Counted from the first letter of the stretch, positions 31,652-40,392 are shown. The stretch: DNA of 64,000 nucleotides from Flavobacteriaceae bacterium (GCA_947457615.1 CANGWK010000003.1:85323-149322); one strand, 5' to 3'. Notes: a model not told the origin generated them from the sequence alone. Program-made: numbers and translations.

Positions 31652-31659
31652 CAAATATA
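31652..31659 (-). promoter_or_regulatory. Bacteroidota -7 box for the M36-like peptidase
   Basis: Reverse strand TATATTTG. Confidence 0.45.
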
Positions 31660-31680
31660 TGAAAAAAAATTGAATTATTC

Positions 31681-32961
31681 TTATTTAACATTTGCTAAAA
31701 TTCCTTTTTTCAATATCTGTCCAAATTCAAACATGTCTTCATAAGAAGTATATAAAGGTACAGGTGCTAAACGAATTACATTAGGTTCGCGCCAATCTGT
31801 GATTACTCCATTTTTCATAAGATAATCAAATAAACTTCGACCTTCACCATGCAAAAAAACAGATAATTGACAGGCTCTTTCTTCTTGATTAGATGGAGTG
31901 ATAATTTCGAAAGTGCTATCTACTTCTTTATCAATTTCATGGAGAACAAATTCAAGATAGGAAGTGATTTTATTTCTTTTTTGGATTAATTTCTCCATGC
32001 CTATTTCGGCAAACATATCTACAGATGCTAAATAAGGAGCTAAAGATAGAATTGGAAGATTACTTACTTGCCAACCATCGGCACCGTGAACTGGATCAAA
32101 ATTAGGTTCCATCTTGAATCGACGTTCTTTATTATGTCCCCACCAACCTGCAAAACGAGGAAGGTTAGTTTGGTGGTGCTTTTCATGAACGAAACAACCA
32201 GAAGCATTTCCGGGTCCGGAATTCATGTATTTATACGAACACCAAGCAGCAAAATCAACGTTCCAGTCGTGGAGTTCTAATTTAATATTTCCTGCGGCAT
32301 GTGCTAAATCAAATCCTACGTTGGCTCCAACTTTATGTCCTGCTTCTGTAATGGTTTTCATGTCGAAAACTTGTCCGGTGTAATAGTTTACTCCGCCAAA
32401 CAAGACTAATGCTAACTCGTCTCCAACTTCTTCAATTTTAGAAAGAATGTCTTCTAAACGAATGTTATGTTCGCCTTCGCGTCTTTTAATTTCTATTATC
32501 GTTTCGCTAGGTTTAAAACCATGGTGGTTAACTTGCGATTGGAACATGTATTGATCGGATGGAAAGGCTTTTTCTTCACAAATAATTTTATATCGTGATG
32601 CAGTTGGACGATAGAAGGAAACCATTAATAAATGCAGATTAATAGTCAAGGTATTCATTACGGCAACTTCGGAAGGATTTGCACCTACTATTTTACTTAA
32701 CGGATTTGCGAATCGTTCTTGGTAATCCCACCAAGGTTTTTCTGCATAAAAGTGACCTTCTACAGCTAGGTTTGCCCAATCGTTCATAACTTCATCTACA
32801 TAGGATTTTGCTCTTTTAGGCTGCAGTCCTAAGGAGTTTCCTGTGAAATAGATTACGTTTTTGCCATTGTGTTGCGGAAAGATGAACTCGTCTCTGTAAG
32901 TTTTTAATTCGTCTTGTGCATCAAGATTTTGTGCGTATTCGCGTGTATTTTGAAAAGTCAT
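31681..32961 (-). CDS. kynU: Kynureninase
   Basis: NVIYFTGNSLGLQPKRAKSYVDE; PLP region CSYKYMNSGPGNASGCFVHEKH. Confidence 0.94.
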   Translation of the reverse strand: MTFQNTREYAQNLDAQDELKTYRDEFIFPQHNGKNVIYFTGNSLGLQPKRAKSYVDEVMNDWANLAVEGHFYAEKPWWDYQERFANPLSKIVGANPSEVAVMNTLTINLHLLMVSFYRPTASRYKIICEEKAFPSDQYMFQSQVNHHGFKPSETIIEIKRREGEHNIRLEDILSKIEEVGDELALVLFGGVNYYTGQVFDMKTITEAGHKVGANVGFDLAHAAGNIKLELHDWNVDFAAWCSYKYMNSGPGNASGCFVHEKHHQTNLPRFAGWWGHNKERRFKMEPNFDPVHGADGWQVSNLPILSLAPYLASVDMFAEIGMEKLIQKRNKITSYLEFVLHEIDKEVDSTFEIITPSNQEERACQLSVFLHGEGRSLFDYLMKNGVITDWREPNVIRLAPVPLYTSYEDMFEFGQILKKGILANVK

Positions 32962-33126
32962 TATATGTGTGTTTTATATTTTGTGGATAAGTCGCGACTT
33001 ATCCGAACATTATCCTAATTATGTCTGTAATGTGGCGTAAATGTAGAGAAAAATAATAAGGTTACAAAGGGATTTGGAATTCGAGATAGTAAGGAAAATT
33101 TTAATTTTATTTACAATGATTGTTGG

Positions 33127-33222
33127 TAGCCCCGATTGATCCGATAGCTCTCGTGGAGGAACGGAACGAGACTAAAGGGGAAAGCGGGAATTGCGTTTAT
33201 TGAAATGCGGAAGCCATTCGCT
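33127..33222 (+). repeat. Dispersed repeat family A copy (TAGCCCCGAT ... GCGGGAA ... CCATTCGCT)
   Basis: Shares head TAGCCCCGATTGA and tail GCGGGAA...AAATGCGGAAGCCATTCGCT with copies at 40225 and 47708. Confidence 0.8.
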
Positions 33223-33285
33223 TCTGACAAAAAAAATTTCCATTTTACCACCCCTTCCTCCGGACAAACCTCCAAAGTAGGAAAT

Positions 33286-33320
33286 AAAAAAATCTCACCA
33301 TTGCTGATGAGATTTTTTTA
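33286..33320 (-). terminator. Terminator downstream of queA
   Basis: aaaaaaatctca...tgagattttttt stem. Confidence 0.8.
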
Positions 33321-33339
33321 TTGATTGATTATGTAGCAA

Positions 33340-34389
33340 TTATATGATTAACATAGCGTCACCATAAGAATAGAATTTATATTCTTCTTTGATGGCTTCT
33401 TCGTAGGCTTTTTTCATTAAATCGTGCCCGCAAAATGCTGAGATCATCATTAACAATGTTGATTTTGGAGTGTGGAAATTCGTAATCATAGCGTCCGCAA
33501 GACTGAAATCATGAGGAGGAAAAATAAATTTATTAGTCCATCCATCAAATGGATTTAGGGTGCGTTGCGATGAAACAGAGCTTTCTATTGCACGCATAGA
33601 AGTGGTTCCTACCACACAAATTTTCTTTTTATTTGCTTTGGCACCATTAACAATATCGCATGCTTCTTGGTTAATTTTTAACTCTTCAGAATCCATTTTG
33701 TGTTTGGATAAATCTTCTACCTCAACTGGATTGAAAGTTCCTAAACCAACGTGAAGGGTTACTTCAGCAAATTGAACTCCTTTTATTTCCAAACGTTTTA
33801 AAAGGTGTTTTGAGAAGTGTAAACCTGCGGTTGGTGCAGCTACAGCCCCTTCTTCTTTTGCATAAATTGTTTGGTAACGTTCTGCATCTTCGGGAGTTAC
33901 TTCACGGTTTATGTATTTTGGAATAGGTGTTTCACCAAGTTCGGTTAATTTATTTCGGAACTCTTCGTAAGACCCATCGTAAAGAAAACGCAAAGTTCTA
34001 CCACGAGAAGTTGTGTTATCAATTACCTCAGCAACTAGAGAATCATCGTCACCGAAATATAATTTATTTCCGATTCGTATTTTACGAGCTGGATCCACCA
34101 ACACATCCCAAAGACGTTGTTCGGCATTTAGTTCTCTTAATAAGAAAACTTCAATACGAGCTCCTGTTTTTTCTTTGTTTCCAAACATACGAGCAGGGAA
34201 AACTTTGGTATTATTCAATACCATTACATCGCCGTCACCAAAATAATCGATCACGTCTTTGAACATTTTGTGTTCTATAGTTCCTTTTTTTCTATCGATT
34301 ACCATTAAACGCGATTCGTCACGGTTTTCTGCTGGAAATTCAGCAAGTAATTCTGTTGGAAGATGGAATTGAAAATGAGATAATTTCAT
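33340..34389 (-). CDS. queA: S-adenosylmethionine:tRNA ribosyltransferase-isomerase
   Basis: [53 protein letters not shown]. Confidence 0.96.
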   Translation of the reverse strand: MKLSHFQFHLPTELLAEFPAENRDESRLMVIDRKKGTIEHKMFKDVIDYFGDGDVMVLNNTKVFPARMFGNKEKTGARIEVFLLRELNAEQRLWDVLVDPARKIRIGNKLYFGDDDSLVAEVIDNTTSRGRTLRFLYDGSYEEFRNKLTELGETPIPKYINREVTPEDAERYQTIYAKEEGAVAAPTAGLHFSKHLLKRLEIKGVQFAEVTLHVGLGTFNPVEVEDLSKHKMDSEELKINQEACDIVNGAKANKKKICVVGTTSMRAIESSVSSQRTLNPFDGWTNKFIFPPHDFSLADAMITNFHTPKSTLLMMISAFCGHDLMKKAYEEAIKEEYKFYSYGDAMLII

Positions 34390-34391
34390 AA

Positions 34392-34434
34392 TTAAATTTT
34401 AGATATTAGATGTTAAATTTTAGATATTAAAATC
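34392..34434. repeat. AT-rich tandem repeat upstream of queA
   Basis: TAAATTTTAGATATTAGATGT followed by TAAATTTTAGATATTAAAATC. Confidence 0.7.
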
Positions 34435-34505
34435 TTAAAATTAAATCGAGTGCAAATATACGATTGTGAGATAGGCGTTGTCAAGTGTTTTGCTGTTTAT
34501 TTTTT

Positions 34506-34550
34506 ATTAAGTTCCTTAGGTACTAAGTTATTTAGGTTCTTAGGTAACTT
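34506..34550. repeat. TTAGGTTCTTAGGTA-type short repeat at the aroA 3' end
   Basis: ttaagttccttaggtactaagttatttaggttcttaggtaactta. Confidence 0.65.
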
Positions 34551-35928
34551 AAATCTCAGTTATATTAAAACCAATGGTTTTTAAATCGCTCCAAAAGGTA
34601 GGGTAAGATTTAGAAACTACTTCGGCATCTTGAATAATTATTGGTATTTTTAGTGCTAATGGAGCAAATGCCATTGCCATTCGGTGGTCTTGGTAGGTGA
34701 AAATTGCTGGGATTGATGAAGAAGTTGGTGACTTTGATAACGAATCTTCATTTGAAGGAAAAGCCACCCCGACCTTCGGGCACCCCTCCAAGGGAGGGGA
34801 ATGGAAAGCGGTGGGTTGTAACGTAAGAGAGTCGTTGGTTACAGATATAGAAGCTCCAAGTTTAGTGAGTTCGGTTTTTAGAGCTTCTAGACGGTCGGTT
34901 TCTTTAATTTTTAAGGTGTGTAAACCGGTTAAATGACATCCAATTCCTAATCCGAAACAAGTAACGGCGATGGTTTGAGCAATATCGGGAGAATTGTTTA
35001 GGTTGTAGTCAAACCTCTCCCCGACACTCTCCAAAGTAGAGGGAGACGATGCGGATATATAGGGTTGGAAACTATCTGTTTTAAGTTTTGTTATTGTAAT
35101 GAAATTATTGCTGTTGAAAGTTGTCTCAACTCCGAAGTCTTTGTAAATTTCAACTAAAACAGCATCACCTTGCAAACTGTTTTGTTTGTAACTAGACATG
35201 GTTAATTGAGTGCCAATTTCCGAAAGGGCAACAATAGAATAATAATAGGAAGCTGAGGACCAATCGGATTCTATTGTTATGGACGTTGGATTATAGAAAT
35301 TGGATGTTGGGTTGACCTTGATGGTGTTATTTTCAAAAGAAGTTTCTAATCCTATTTCGTTTAACAAGGCCAATGTCATTTTAATGTATGGTATCGAAGT
35401 AATTTGGCCTTCGAGTTTTAATTCTAATCCGTTTTCGAGTTTTGGTGCTATTAATAATAATGCAGAAATATATTGGCTACTTACATTTGCTGCTAGAGAA
35501 ACCTTTCTTTGATTGAGTTTCTTTCCTTTGATTTTTATTGGAGGAAACCCATCTTTTTCAGTGTAAGATATATCGGCTCCGAGTTGATTTAATGCGTCTA
35601 CTAAGATTTTAATTGGTCGTTCTTTCATTCGGGAGGAACCTGTCAATTCAACTTCTGAACCTTCTTTTAATGCAAAATAGGCGGTAAGAAACCGCATTGC
35701 TGTTCCTGCATGATTTATGTTTATTGTTTGAAGGGTATGGGGTTTTGAGTTTTGGGTTAAAGCCACCATCATCACCTCGGAATCATCAGAATTAGAAACG
35801 TTTTCTAAACTGAGGTTAGGAAATATAGCTTGTAACAACAACAATCTATTGGTTTCCGATTTGGAGCCAGTGATTGAGATGGTTAATTGTTGCTGGTTAC
35901 TGCTTGCTTGTTGAAGGTTTAAATCCAA
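34549..35928 (-). CDS. aroA: 3-phosphoshikimate 1-carboxyvinyltransferase carrying repeat-like in-frame insertions
   Basis: GSKSETNRLLLLQAI, NHAGTAMRFLTAYFAL, LKIKETDRLEALKTEL, DHRMAMAFAPLAL. Confidence 0.93.
   Translation of the reverse strand: MDLNLQQASSNQQQLTISITGSKSETNRLLLLQAIFPNLSLENVSNSDDSEVMMVALTQNSKPHTLQTININHAGTAMRFLTAYFALKEGSEVELTGSSRMKERPIKILVDALNQLGADISYTEKDGFPPIKIKGKKLNQRKVSLAANVSSQYISALLLIAPKLENGLELKLEGQITSIPYIKMTLALLNEIGLETSFENNTIKVNPTSNFYNPTSITIESDWSSASYYYSIVALSEIGTQLTMSSYKQNSLQGDAVLVEIYKDFGVETTFNSNNFITITKLKTDSFQPYISASSPSTLESVGERFDYNLNNSPDIAQTIAVTCFGLGIGCHLTGLHTLKIKETDRLEALKTELTKLGASISVTNDSLTLQPTAFHSPPLEGCPKVGVAFPSNEDSLSKSPTSSSIPAIFTYQDHRMAMAFAPLALKIPIIIQDAEVVSKSYPTFWSDLKTIGFNITEI
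34759..34804 (-). repeat. Dispersed repeat family B copy inside aroA
   Basis: aaaagccaccccgaccttcgggcacccctccaagggaggggaatgg, in frame, encoding HSPPLEGCPKVGVAF. Confidence 0.88.
35012..35048 (-). repeat. CTCTCCCC...CTCTCC-AAG-AGAGGG repeat inside aroA
   Basis: aacctctccccgacactctccaaagtagagggagacg; related to 45061-45096. Confidence 0.75.
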
Positions 35929-35967
35929 TTTTTTAAAGTCTTAATTCTAAATACTCTTATCTTAAAA

Positions 35968-36294
35968 CTACTTTAATTTTTCATTGTTTTGATGGCGATC
36001 GTGGTCTCGATTGGTTTTTAAATCTAGTTTTTTATCAAAAGCTGCTTGTAAATCAATACCTGTTTGGTTGGCCAGACATAAAACTACAAAAACAACATCG
36101 GCAAGTTCTTCGCCAAGGTCTTTGTTTTTATCGGATTCTTTTTCAGATTGTTCGCCATAGCGTCGGGCAATAATTCTGGCTACTTCTCCTACTTCCTCAG
36201 TAAGTTGCGCCATATTGGTTAGCTCATTAAAATAGCGAACTCCGTGGTTTTTTATCCAGTTATCTACTTCGAGTTGGGAGTTTTTTAGGTTCAT
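35968..36294 (-). CDS. MazG-like nucleotide pyrophosphohydrolase
   Basis: NMAQLTEEVGEVARIIARRYGEQ...KDLGEELADVVFVVLCLAN, EExxE / ExxD motifs. Confidence 0.88.
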   Translation of the reverse strand: MNLKNSQLEVDNWIKNHGVRYFNELTNMAQLTEEVGEVARIIARRYGEQSEKESDKNKDLGEELADVVFVVLCLANQTGIDLQAAFDKKLDLKTNRDHDRHQNNEKLK

Positions 36295-36296
36295 AA

Positions 36297-36749
36297 TTAC
36301 TCTTTATTTTTAGTGTCTATTAGTATAGTTACAGGGCCATCGTTTAGTAACATTACTTTCATGTCGGCACCGAATTTTCCTGTTTGTGCTTTTTTTCCTA
36401 TTTCTAATTCCATTTTCGCAATGAAATTTTCGTAAAGTGGAATTGCAACATCTGGCTTTGCTGCTTTAATGTAAGAAGGTCGGTTGCCTTTTTTAGTAGC
36501 GGCATGAAGTGTGAATTGACTTACAATTATTACATCTCCAGCAACATCTTTTAACGAAAAATTCATGACCTGATTTTCATCTCCAAAAATACGAAGATTT
36601 GCAATTTTAGAAGTAAGCCATAGTATATCGTCATTGGTATCCGCATCTTCAATTCCAACAAGAACTAATAACCCTTTCTGGATTTCAGCTACTATTTTAG
36701 AATCTATAGTCACAGATGCTTGAGTTACTCTTTGGATTACTGCTTTCAT
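36297..36749 (-). CDS. dtd: D-aminoacyl-tRNA deacylase
   Basis: MKAVIQRVTQASVTID..., IVSQFTLHAATKKGNRPSY. Confidence 0.95.
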   Translation of the reverse strand: MKAVIQRVTQASVTIDSKIVAEIQKGLLVLVGIEDADTNDDILWLTSKIANLRIFGDENQVMNFSLKDVAGDVIIVSQFTLHAATKKGNRPSYIKAAKPDVAIPLYENFIAKMELEIGKKAQTGKFGADMKVMLLNDGPVTILIDTKNKE

Positions 36750-36766
36750 TATAATTGTGAATTATG

Positions 36767-36843
36767 GGATTGGATTGCTTTGCTTAGTGTCCCGCAACCG
36801 TAACTCCTCGCAATGACTGCCAAACTGAACACTGACCACTGCC
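36767..36843. repeat. GTCATTGCGAGG...AAGCAATCC-type repeat plus ACTGAACACTGACCACTG repeat
   Basis: Reverse strand GTCATTGCGAGGAGTTACGGTTGCGGGACACTAAGCAAAGCAATCC, adjoining ccaaactgaacactgaccactgcc that abuts the rsgA stop. Confidence 0.65.
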
Positions 36844-37823
36844 TACTTATTCCTCGTTTCGTCGCTCGCAATTCTATCGTCATTATAAATATCAGTGCGA
36901 TAATGTTCATCATCGCCCTCTAGTATTTTTAAATAACTATTGTAACGGGTCCAGGAAATAGTATCTTCTTCTAATGCTTTTTTGATAGCACAATGAGGCT
37001 CTTCTTTGTGTAAACAATTATTGAATTTACATTGGTCTTTTAATTTAAAAAACTCTGGGAAGTAGCCGCTTATTTCTTCTTTTTCCATATCTACAATTCC
37101 GAAACCTTTGATCCCTGGGGTATCAATGATTTTGGCGCCAAACGACAAATCATACATTTCAGCAAAAGTAGTTGTATGTTGTCCTTGTTTACTTTGCTCG
37201 GATATGGTTTTGGTTTTTAAATGCAGACTAGGTTCTAAAGCATTTACTAAAGTAGATTTTCCTACTCCAGAATGTCCAGAAAACATAGTCACTTTACCCT
37301 TCATTATTCCTTTTAATTCTTCTACCCCTTTATTTTCAGTTGAAGAAACTCTAAGGCATTGGTAACCAATTCCTTGATAAACATACTGCATATACAACTG
37401 TTCGTCTAGGGTTGCTCCTTCGAGCGTGTCTATTTTATTGAAAACTAAAATTGTAGTTATGCCATAAGCCTCCGCAGTTACCAAAAATCGATCTATAAAA
37501 TTAAATGTTGTTGGAGGATTATCGATCGTAATTAATAGAAAAACGTAATCTAAATTGGAAGCGATAATGTGCATTTGATGCGATAAATTTACCGATTTTC
37601 TTACGATGTAATTTTTCCTGTCGTGAATATTATGTATGGTTCCCGTAATAATATCGGAAGTTTCGTCTAATTCATAATCTACTATATCGCCTACCGCAAT
37701 AGGGTTAGTACTTTTGATGCCTTTTATCCGGAATTTCCCTTTAATTCTACATTCCATAAAATCGCCTTCTTCCGATTTTACGGTGTACCAACTTCCAGTA
37801 GATTTATAAACAAGTCCGGTCAT
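36843..37823 (-). CDS. rsgA: Ribosome small-subunit-dependent GTPase A
   Basis: Circularly permuted GTPase: NKID, FSGHSGVGKSTLVNAL, IIDTPGIKGFG; zinc cluster CKFNNCLHKEEPHCAIK. Confidence 0.95.
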   Translation of the reverse strand: MTGLVYKSTGSWYTVKSEEGDFMECRIKGKFRIKGIKSTNPIAVGDIVDYELDETSDIITGTIHNIHDRKNYIVRKSVNLSHQMHIIASNLDYVFLLITIDNPPTTFNFIDRFLVTAEAYGITTILVFNKIDTLEGATLDEQLYMQYVYQGIGYQCLRVSSTENKGVEELKGIMKGKVTMFSGHSGVGKSTLVNALEPSLHLKTKTISEQSKQGQHTTTFAEMYDLSFGAKIIDTPGIKGFGIVDMEKEEISGYFPEFFKLKDQCKFNNCLHKEEPHCAIKKALEEDTISWTRYNSYLKILEGDDEHYRTDIYNDDRIASDETRNK

Positions 37824-37825
37824 AT

Positions 37826-37942
37826 TTTGGGTTTTGGGTTCTAGGTTCTGGGTATTGGGTCCTAGTTTTGCAAATATAGATAAAACTAATTTTAGTTTAT
37901 TATACTTAGACCTAAAACCCAGAACCCAAAACCTTGAACCCT
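37826..37942. repeat. Inverted pair of GGGTTTT/GGGTTCT short repeats
   Basis: tttgggttttgggttctaggttctgggtattgggtcctag and, about 42 nt later, cctaaaacccagaacccaaaaccttgaaccct in opposite orientation. Confidence 0.85.
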
Positions 37943-37943
37943 A

Positions 37944-39026
37944 TTAAGAATTAAATATTTTCTCTTGATGCGAAATACTTTCTTGGTGAATAGCTTTGAA
38001 AAATTGCACAATAAATTCTTCGCTCAATCCTTTTTGGCCTCCATCAGCAATCATTTTATCTAAAACTTCGTTCCATCGTTTATTTTGTAATACAGCTACA
38101 TTTTTTTCTTTTTTCAAAGCACCAATGCTTGCTGCAACTTTCATTCTTTTACCTATAGTTTCTAATAATTTAGCATCAAATTCGTCAATTTTTCCTCGAA
38201 GTTGATTTAATCGTAGTTGGTAATCATCTGCATCATCCGTTTCTTTTCGGATTGTTAAATGAAAAATTATTTTCTTTAATTGAGTTGGTGTTACTTGTTG
38301 TTTAGCATCACTCCATGCATTATCTGGATCAATATGAGTTTCAATCATCATCCCATCATAATTTAAATCAAGTGCTTCTTGCGTTACTTGAAAAATCATA
38401 TCGCGATTTCCAGTAATGTGGGATGGATCAATAATTAACGGTAAATCGGGGAATTTATGTTGAAAATCAATCGCAATTTGCCATTCGGGATTGTTTCTAT
38501 ATTTTGTTTTTTCATAAGTAGAAAAACCTCTGTGGATGATACCTAATTTCTTAATTCCGGAGTTATACAAACGTTCCACGCCACCAATCCACAAAGCCAA
38601 ATCGGGATTTACTGGGTTTTTTACCAGTACAATTTTGTTTGAGTTTTGTAATGCTTCCGCAATTTCCTGAACTGCAAATGGGTTTACGGTAGTTCTAGCG
38701 CCAATCCAAAGCACATCGATGTCGTGTTCTAAAGCAAGTTTCACATGAGCCGCATTGGCTACTTCAACTGCCATTAGCAGTCCTGTTTCGGCTTTGGCTT
38801 TTTGCAACCATTTTAATCCGATTTCGCCAACACCTTCAAATCCTCCTGGGCGAGTTCTTGGTTTCCAAATTCCAGCACGAAAAATGGATACTTTAGAATC
38901 TTTCAGTTCATGTGCTATTTTCAACACTTGCTCTTCCGTCTCGGCGCTGCAAGGCCCCGCAATTACTATTGGATGTGGCAAATGGAAATCATTTAACCAA
39001 GTTCGCATTTCTTTATTGTTTTCCAT
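37944..39026 (-). CDS. Bifunctional 3-deoxy-7-phosphoheptulonate synthase / type II chorismate mutase
   Basis: VIAGPCSAETEEQVL, FRAGIWKPRTRPGGFEGVGEIGL; C-terminal chorismate mutase helices LRGKIDEFDAKLLETIGKRMKVAASIGALKKEKNVAVLQ. Confidence 0.94.
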   Translation of the reverse strand: MENNKEMRTWLNDFHLPHPIVIAGPCSAETEEQVLKIAHELKDSKVSIFRAGIWKPRTRPGGFEGVGEIGLKWLQKAKAETGLLMAVEVANAAHVKLALEHDIDVLWIGARTTVNPFAVQEIAEALQNSNKIVLVKNPVNPDLALWIGGVERLYNSGIKKLGIIHRGFSTYEKTKYRNNPEWQIAIDFQHKFPDLPLIIDPSHITGNRDMIFQVTQEALDLNYDGMMIETHIDPDNAWSDAKQQVTPTQLKKIIFHLTIRKETDDADDYQLRLNQLRGKIDEFDAKLLETIGKRMKVAASIGALKKEKNVAVLQNKRWNEVLDKMIADGGQKGLSEEFIVQFFKAIHQESISHQEKIFNS

Positions 39027-39265
39027 TGTATATTGAGTTGGAAGATAAAAATATAAACTTTAGTTACTTCCAGAAATTATTCTAAAATTTCATACAAAAT
39101 TAGTAAACCAATATTAACTAATTCAGAAACTTTTACCAAATCTGCGTTAAATAATTGATATTCGTCATATTCTCTACAAATAGGCTTAAATTATTCAGAA
39201 TATCAAATAACTAGTTTTAATCCGTTTTAAGATTTAATCCTTTTTAGATTTCCTTTATTAATTAT

Positions 39266-39273
39266 TACATTTG
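39266..39273 (+). promoter_or_regulatory. Bacteroidota -7 box for gldA
   Basis: TACATTTG, 16 nt before ATG. Confidence 0.5.
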
Positions 39274-39289
39274 CTTCAAATATCAAATT

Positions 39290-40198
39290 ATGTCTATAGA
39301 AGTTAAAAATATTTCCAAAAGTTATGGCACTCAAAAAGCGCTAGACAACGTTTCGTTTTCAGTAAAAAAAGGTGAAATTGTTGGTTTTCTTGGTCCGAAT
39401 GGTGCAGGAAAATCCACTTTGATGAAAATTTTGACTACTTACATTAATGCCGATGAAGGTACAGCTTCTGTAAATGGAAATGATGTTATAGAGAATCAAA
39501 AAGCGGTTCAACTTTCGGTTGGGTACCTGGCAGAGCATAATCCTTTGTATTTGGATTTATATGTTCGGGAATATTTAGCATTTAATGCAGATGTTTATAA
39601 AGTTGCAAAATCTAGAATTGAAGAAGTAATTCAATTGACTGGATTAACTTCAGAAAGTCATAAAAAAATAGGAGAATTATCTAAAGGATACCGTCAAAGA
39701 GTTGGATTAGCAACAGCTTTATTACACAATCCTGATGTTTTAATTTTGGATGAACCTACTACAGGACTAGATCCGAATCAATTGGTGGAGATTAGAAATG
39801 TTATAAAAAATGTTGGTAAAAATAAAACGGTTTTTCTTTCTACGCACATCATGCAGGAAGTGGAAGCTATTTGCGATAGAGTAATTATTATTAATAATAA
39901 TGGAAAAATTGTTACCGATAAGAAACTTGATAAACTAGTTTCTGAAGTAAAAGAACAAGTGATTGAAGTGGAATTTGATAAAGTGGTTGACGAAACCTTG
40001 TTTTCAAAATTATTAGAATTAAAATCCTACAAAAATACCCATGATAAAGTTTGGGAATTGACTTTTGAAACCGAGAATGACTGCCGTTCTTCAGTATTTG
40101 ATTTTGCTCAAGAAAACGGATTAAAAACGTTGCAACTGAATTTGAAAAGCAAAAACTTGGAAGATATTTTTAGAGAAAAAACATCTAAGAAAGGTTAG
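39290..40198 (+). CDS. gldA: Gliding motility-associated ABC transporter ATP-binding protein
   Basis: GFLGPNGAGKSTLMKILTTYI, LSKGYRQRVGLATALLHNPDVLILDEPTTGLDPNQ. Confidence 0.88.
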   Translation: MSIEVKNISKSYGTQKALDNVSFSVKKGEIVGFLGPNGAGKSTLMKILTTYINADEGTASVNGNDVIENQKAVQLSVGYLAEHNPLYLDLYVREYLAFNADVYKVAKSRIEEVIQLTGLTSESHKKIGELSKGYRQRVGLATALLHNPDVLILDEPTTGLDPNQLVEIRNVIKNVGKNKTVFLSTHIMQEVEAICDRVIIINNNGKIVTDKKLDKLVSEVKEQVIEVEFDKVVDETLFSKLLELKSYKNTHDKVWELTFETENDCRSSVFDFAQENGLKTLQLNLKSKNLEDIFREKTSKKG

Positions 40199-40224
40199 AG
40201 TTACCAAGTACAATTTACAAAGTT

Positions 40225-40392
40225 TAGCCCGGATAGAAGTGGAAAGCTTTTAGAAATGGAAAGCTAATTTTTTGTTGCTAGAAAAAAGCGACCATCGGAA
40301 GCTCTTTTTATTGCTTACAAAAATAGCTTGACATGAAAAAACTTGCAACGGAAAGCCGGAAAGTGGCATACTAAAATGCCTAATGTTTCGCT
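40225..40392 (+). repeat. Dispersed repeat family A copy, longer variable middle
   Basis: TAGCCCGGATAGAAGTGGAAAGC ... GCAACGGAAAGCCGGAAAGTGG...TAAAATGCCTAATGTTTCGCT. Confidence 0.75.

Noticed and set aside
37826-37942. CRISPR array
   Set aside because: Units are heptad-like with no spacers and arms are inverted; no cas genes nearby.
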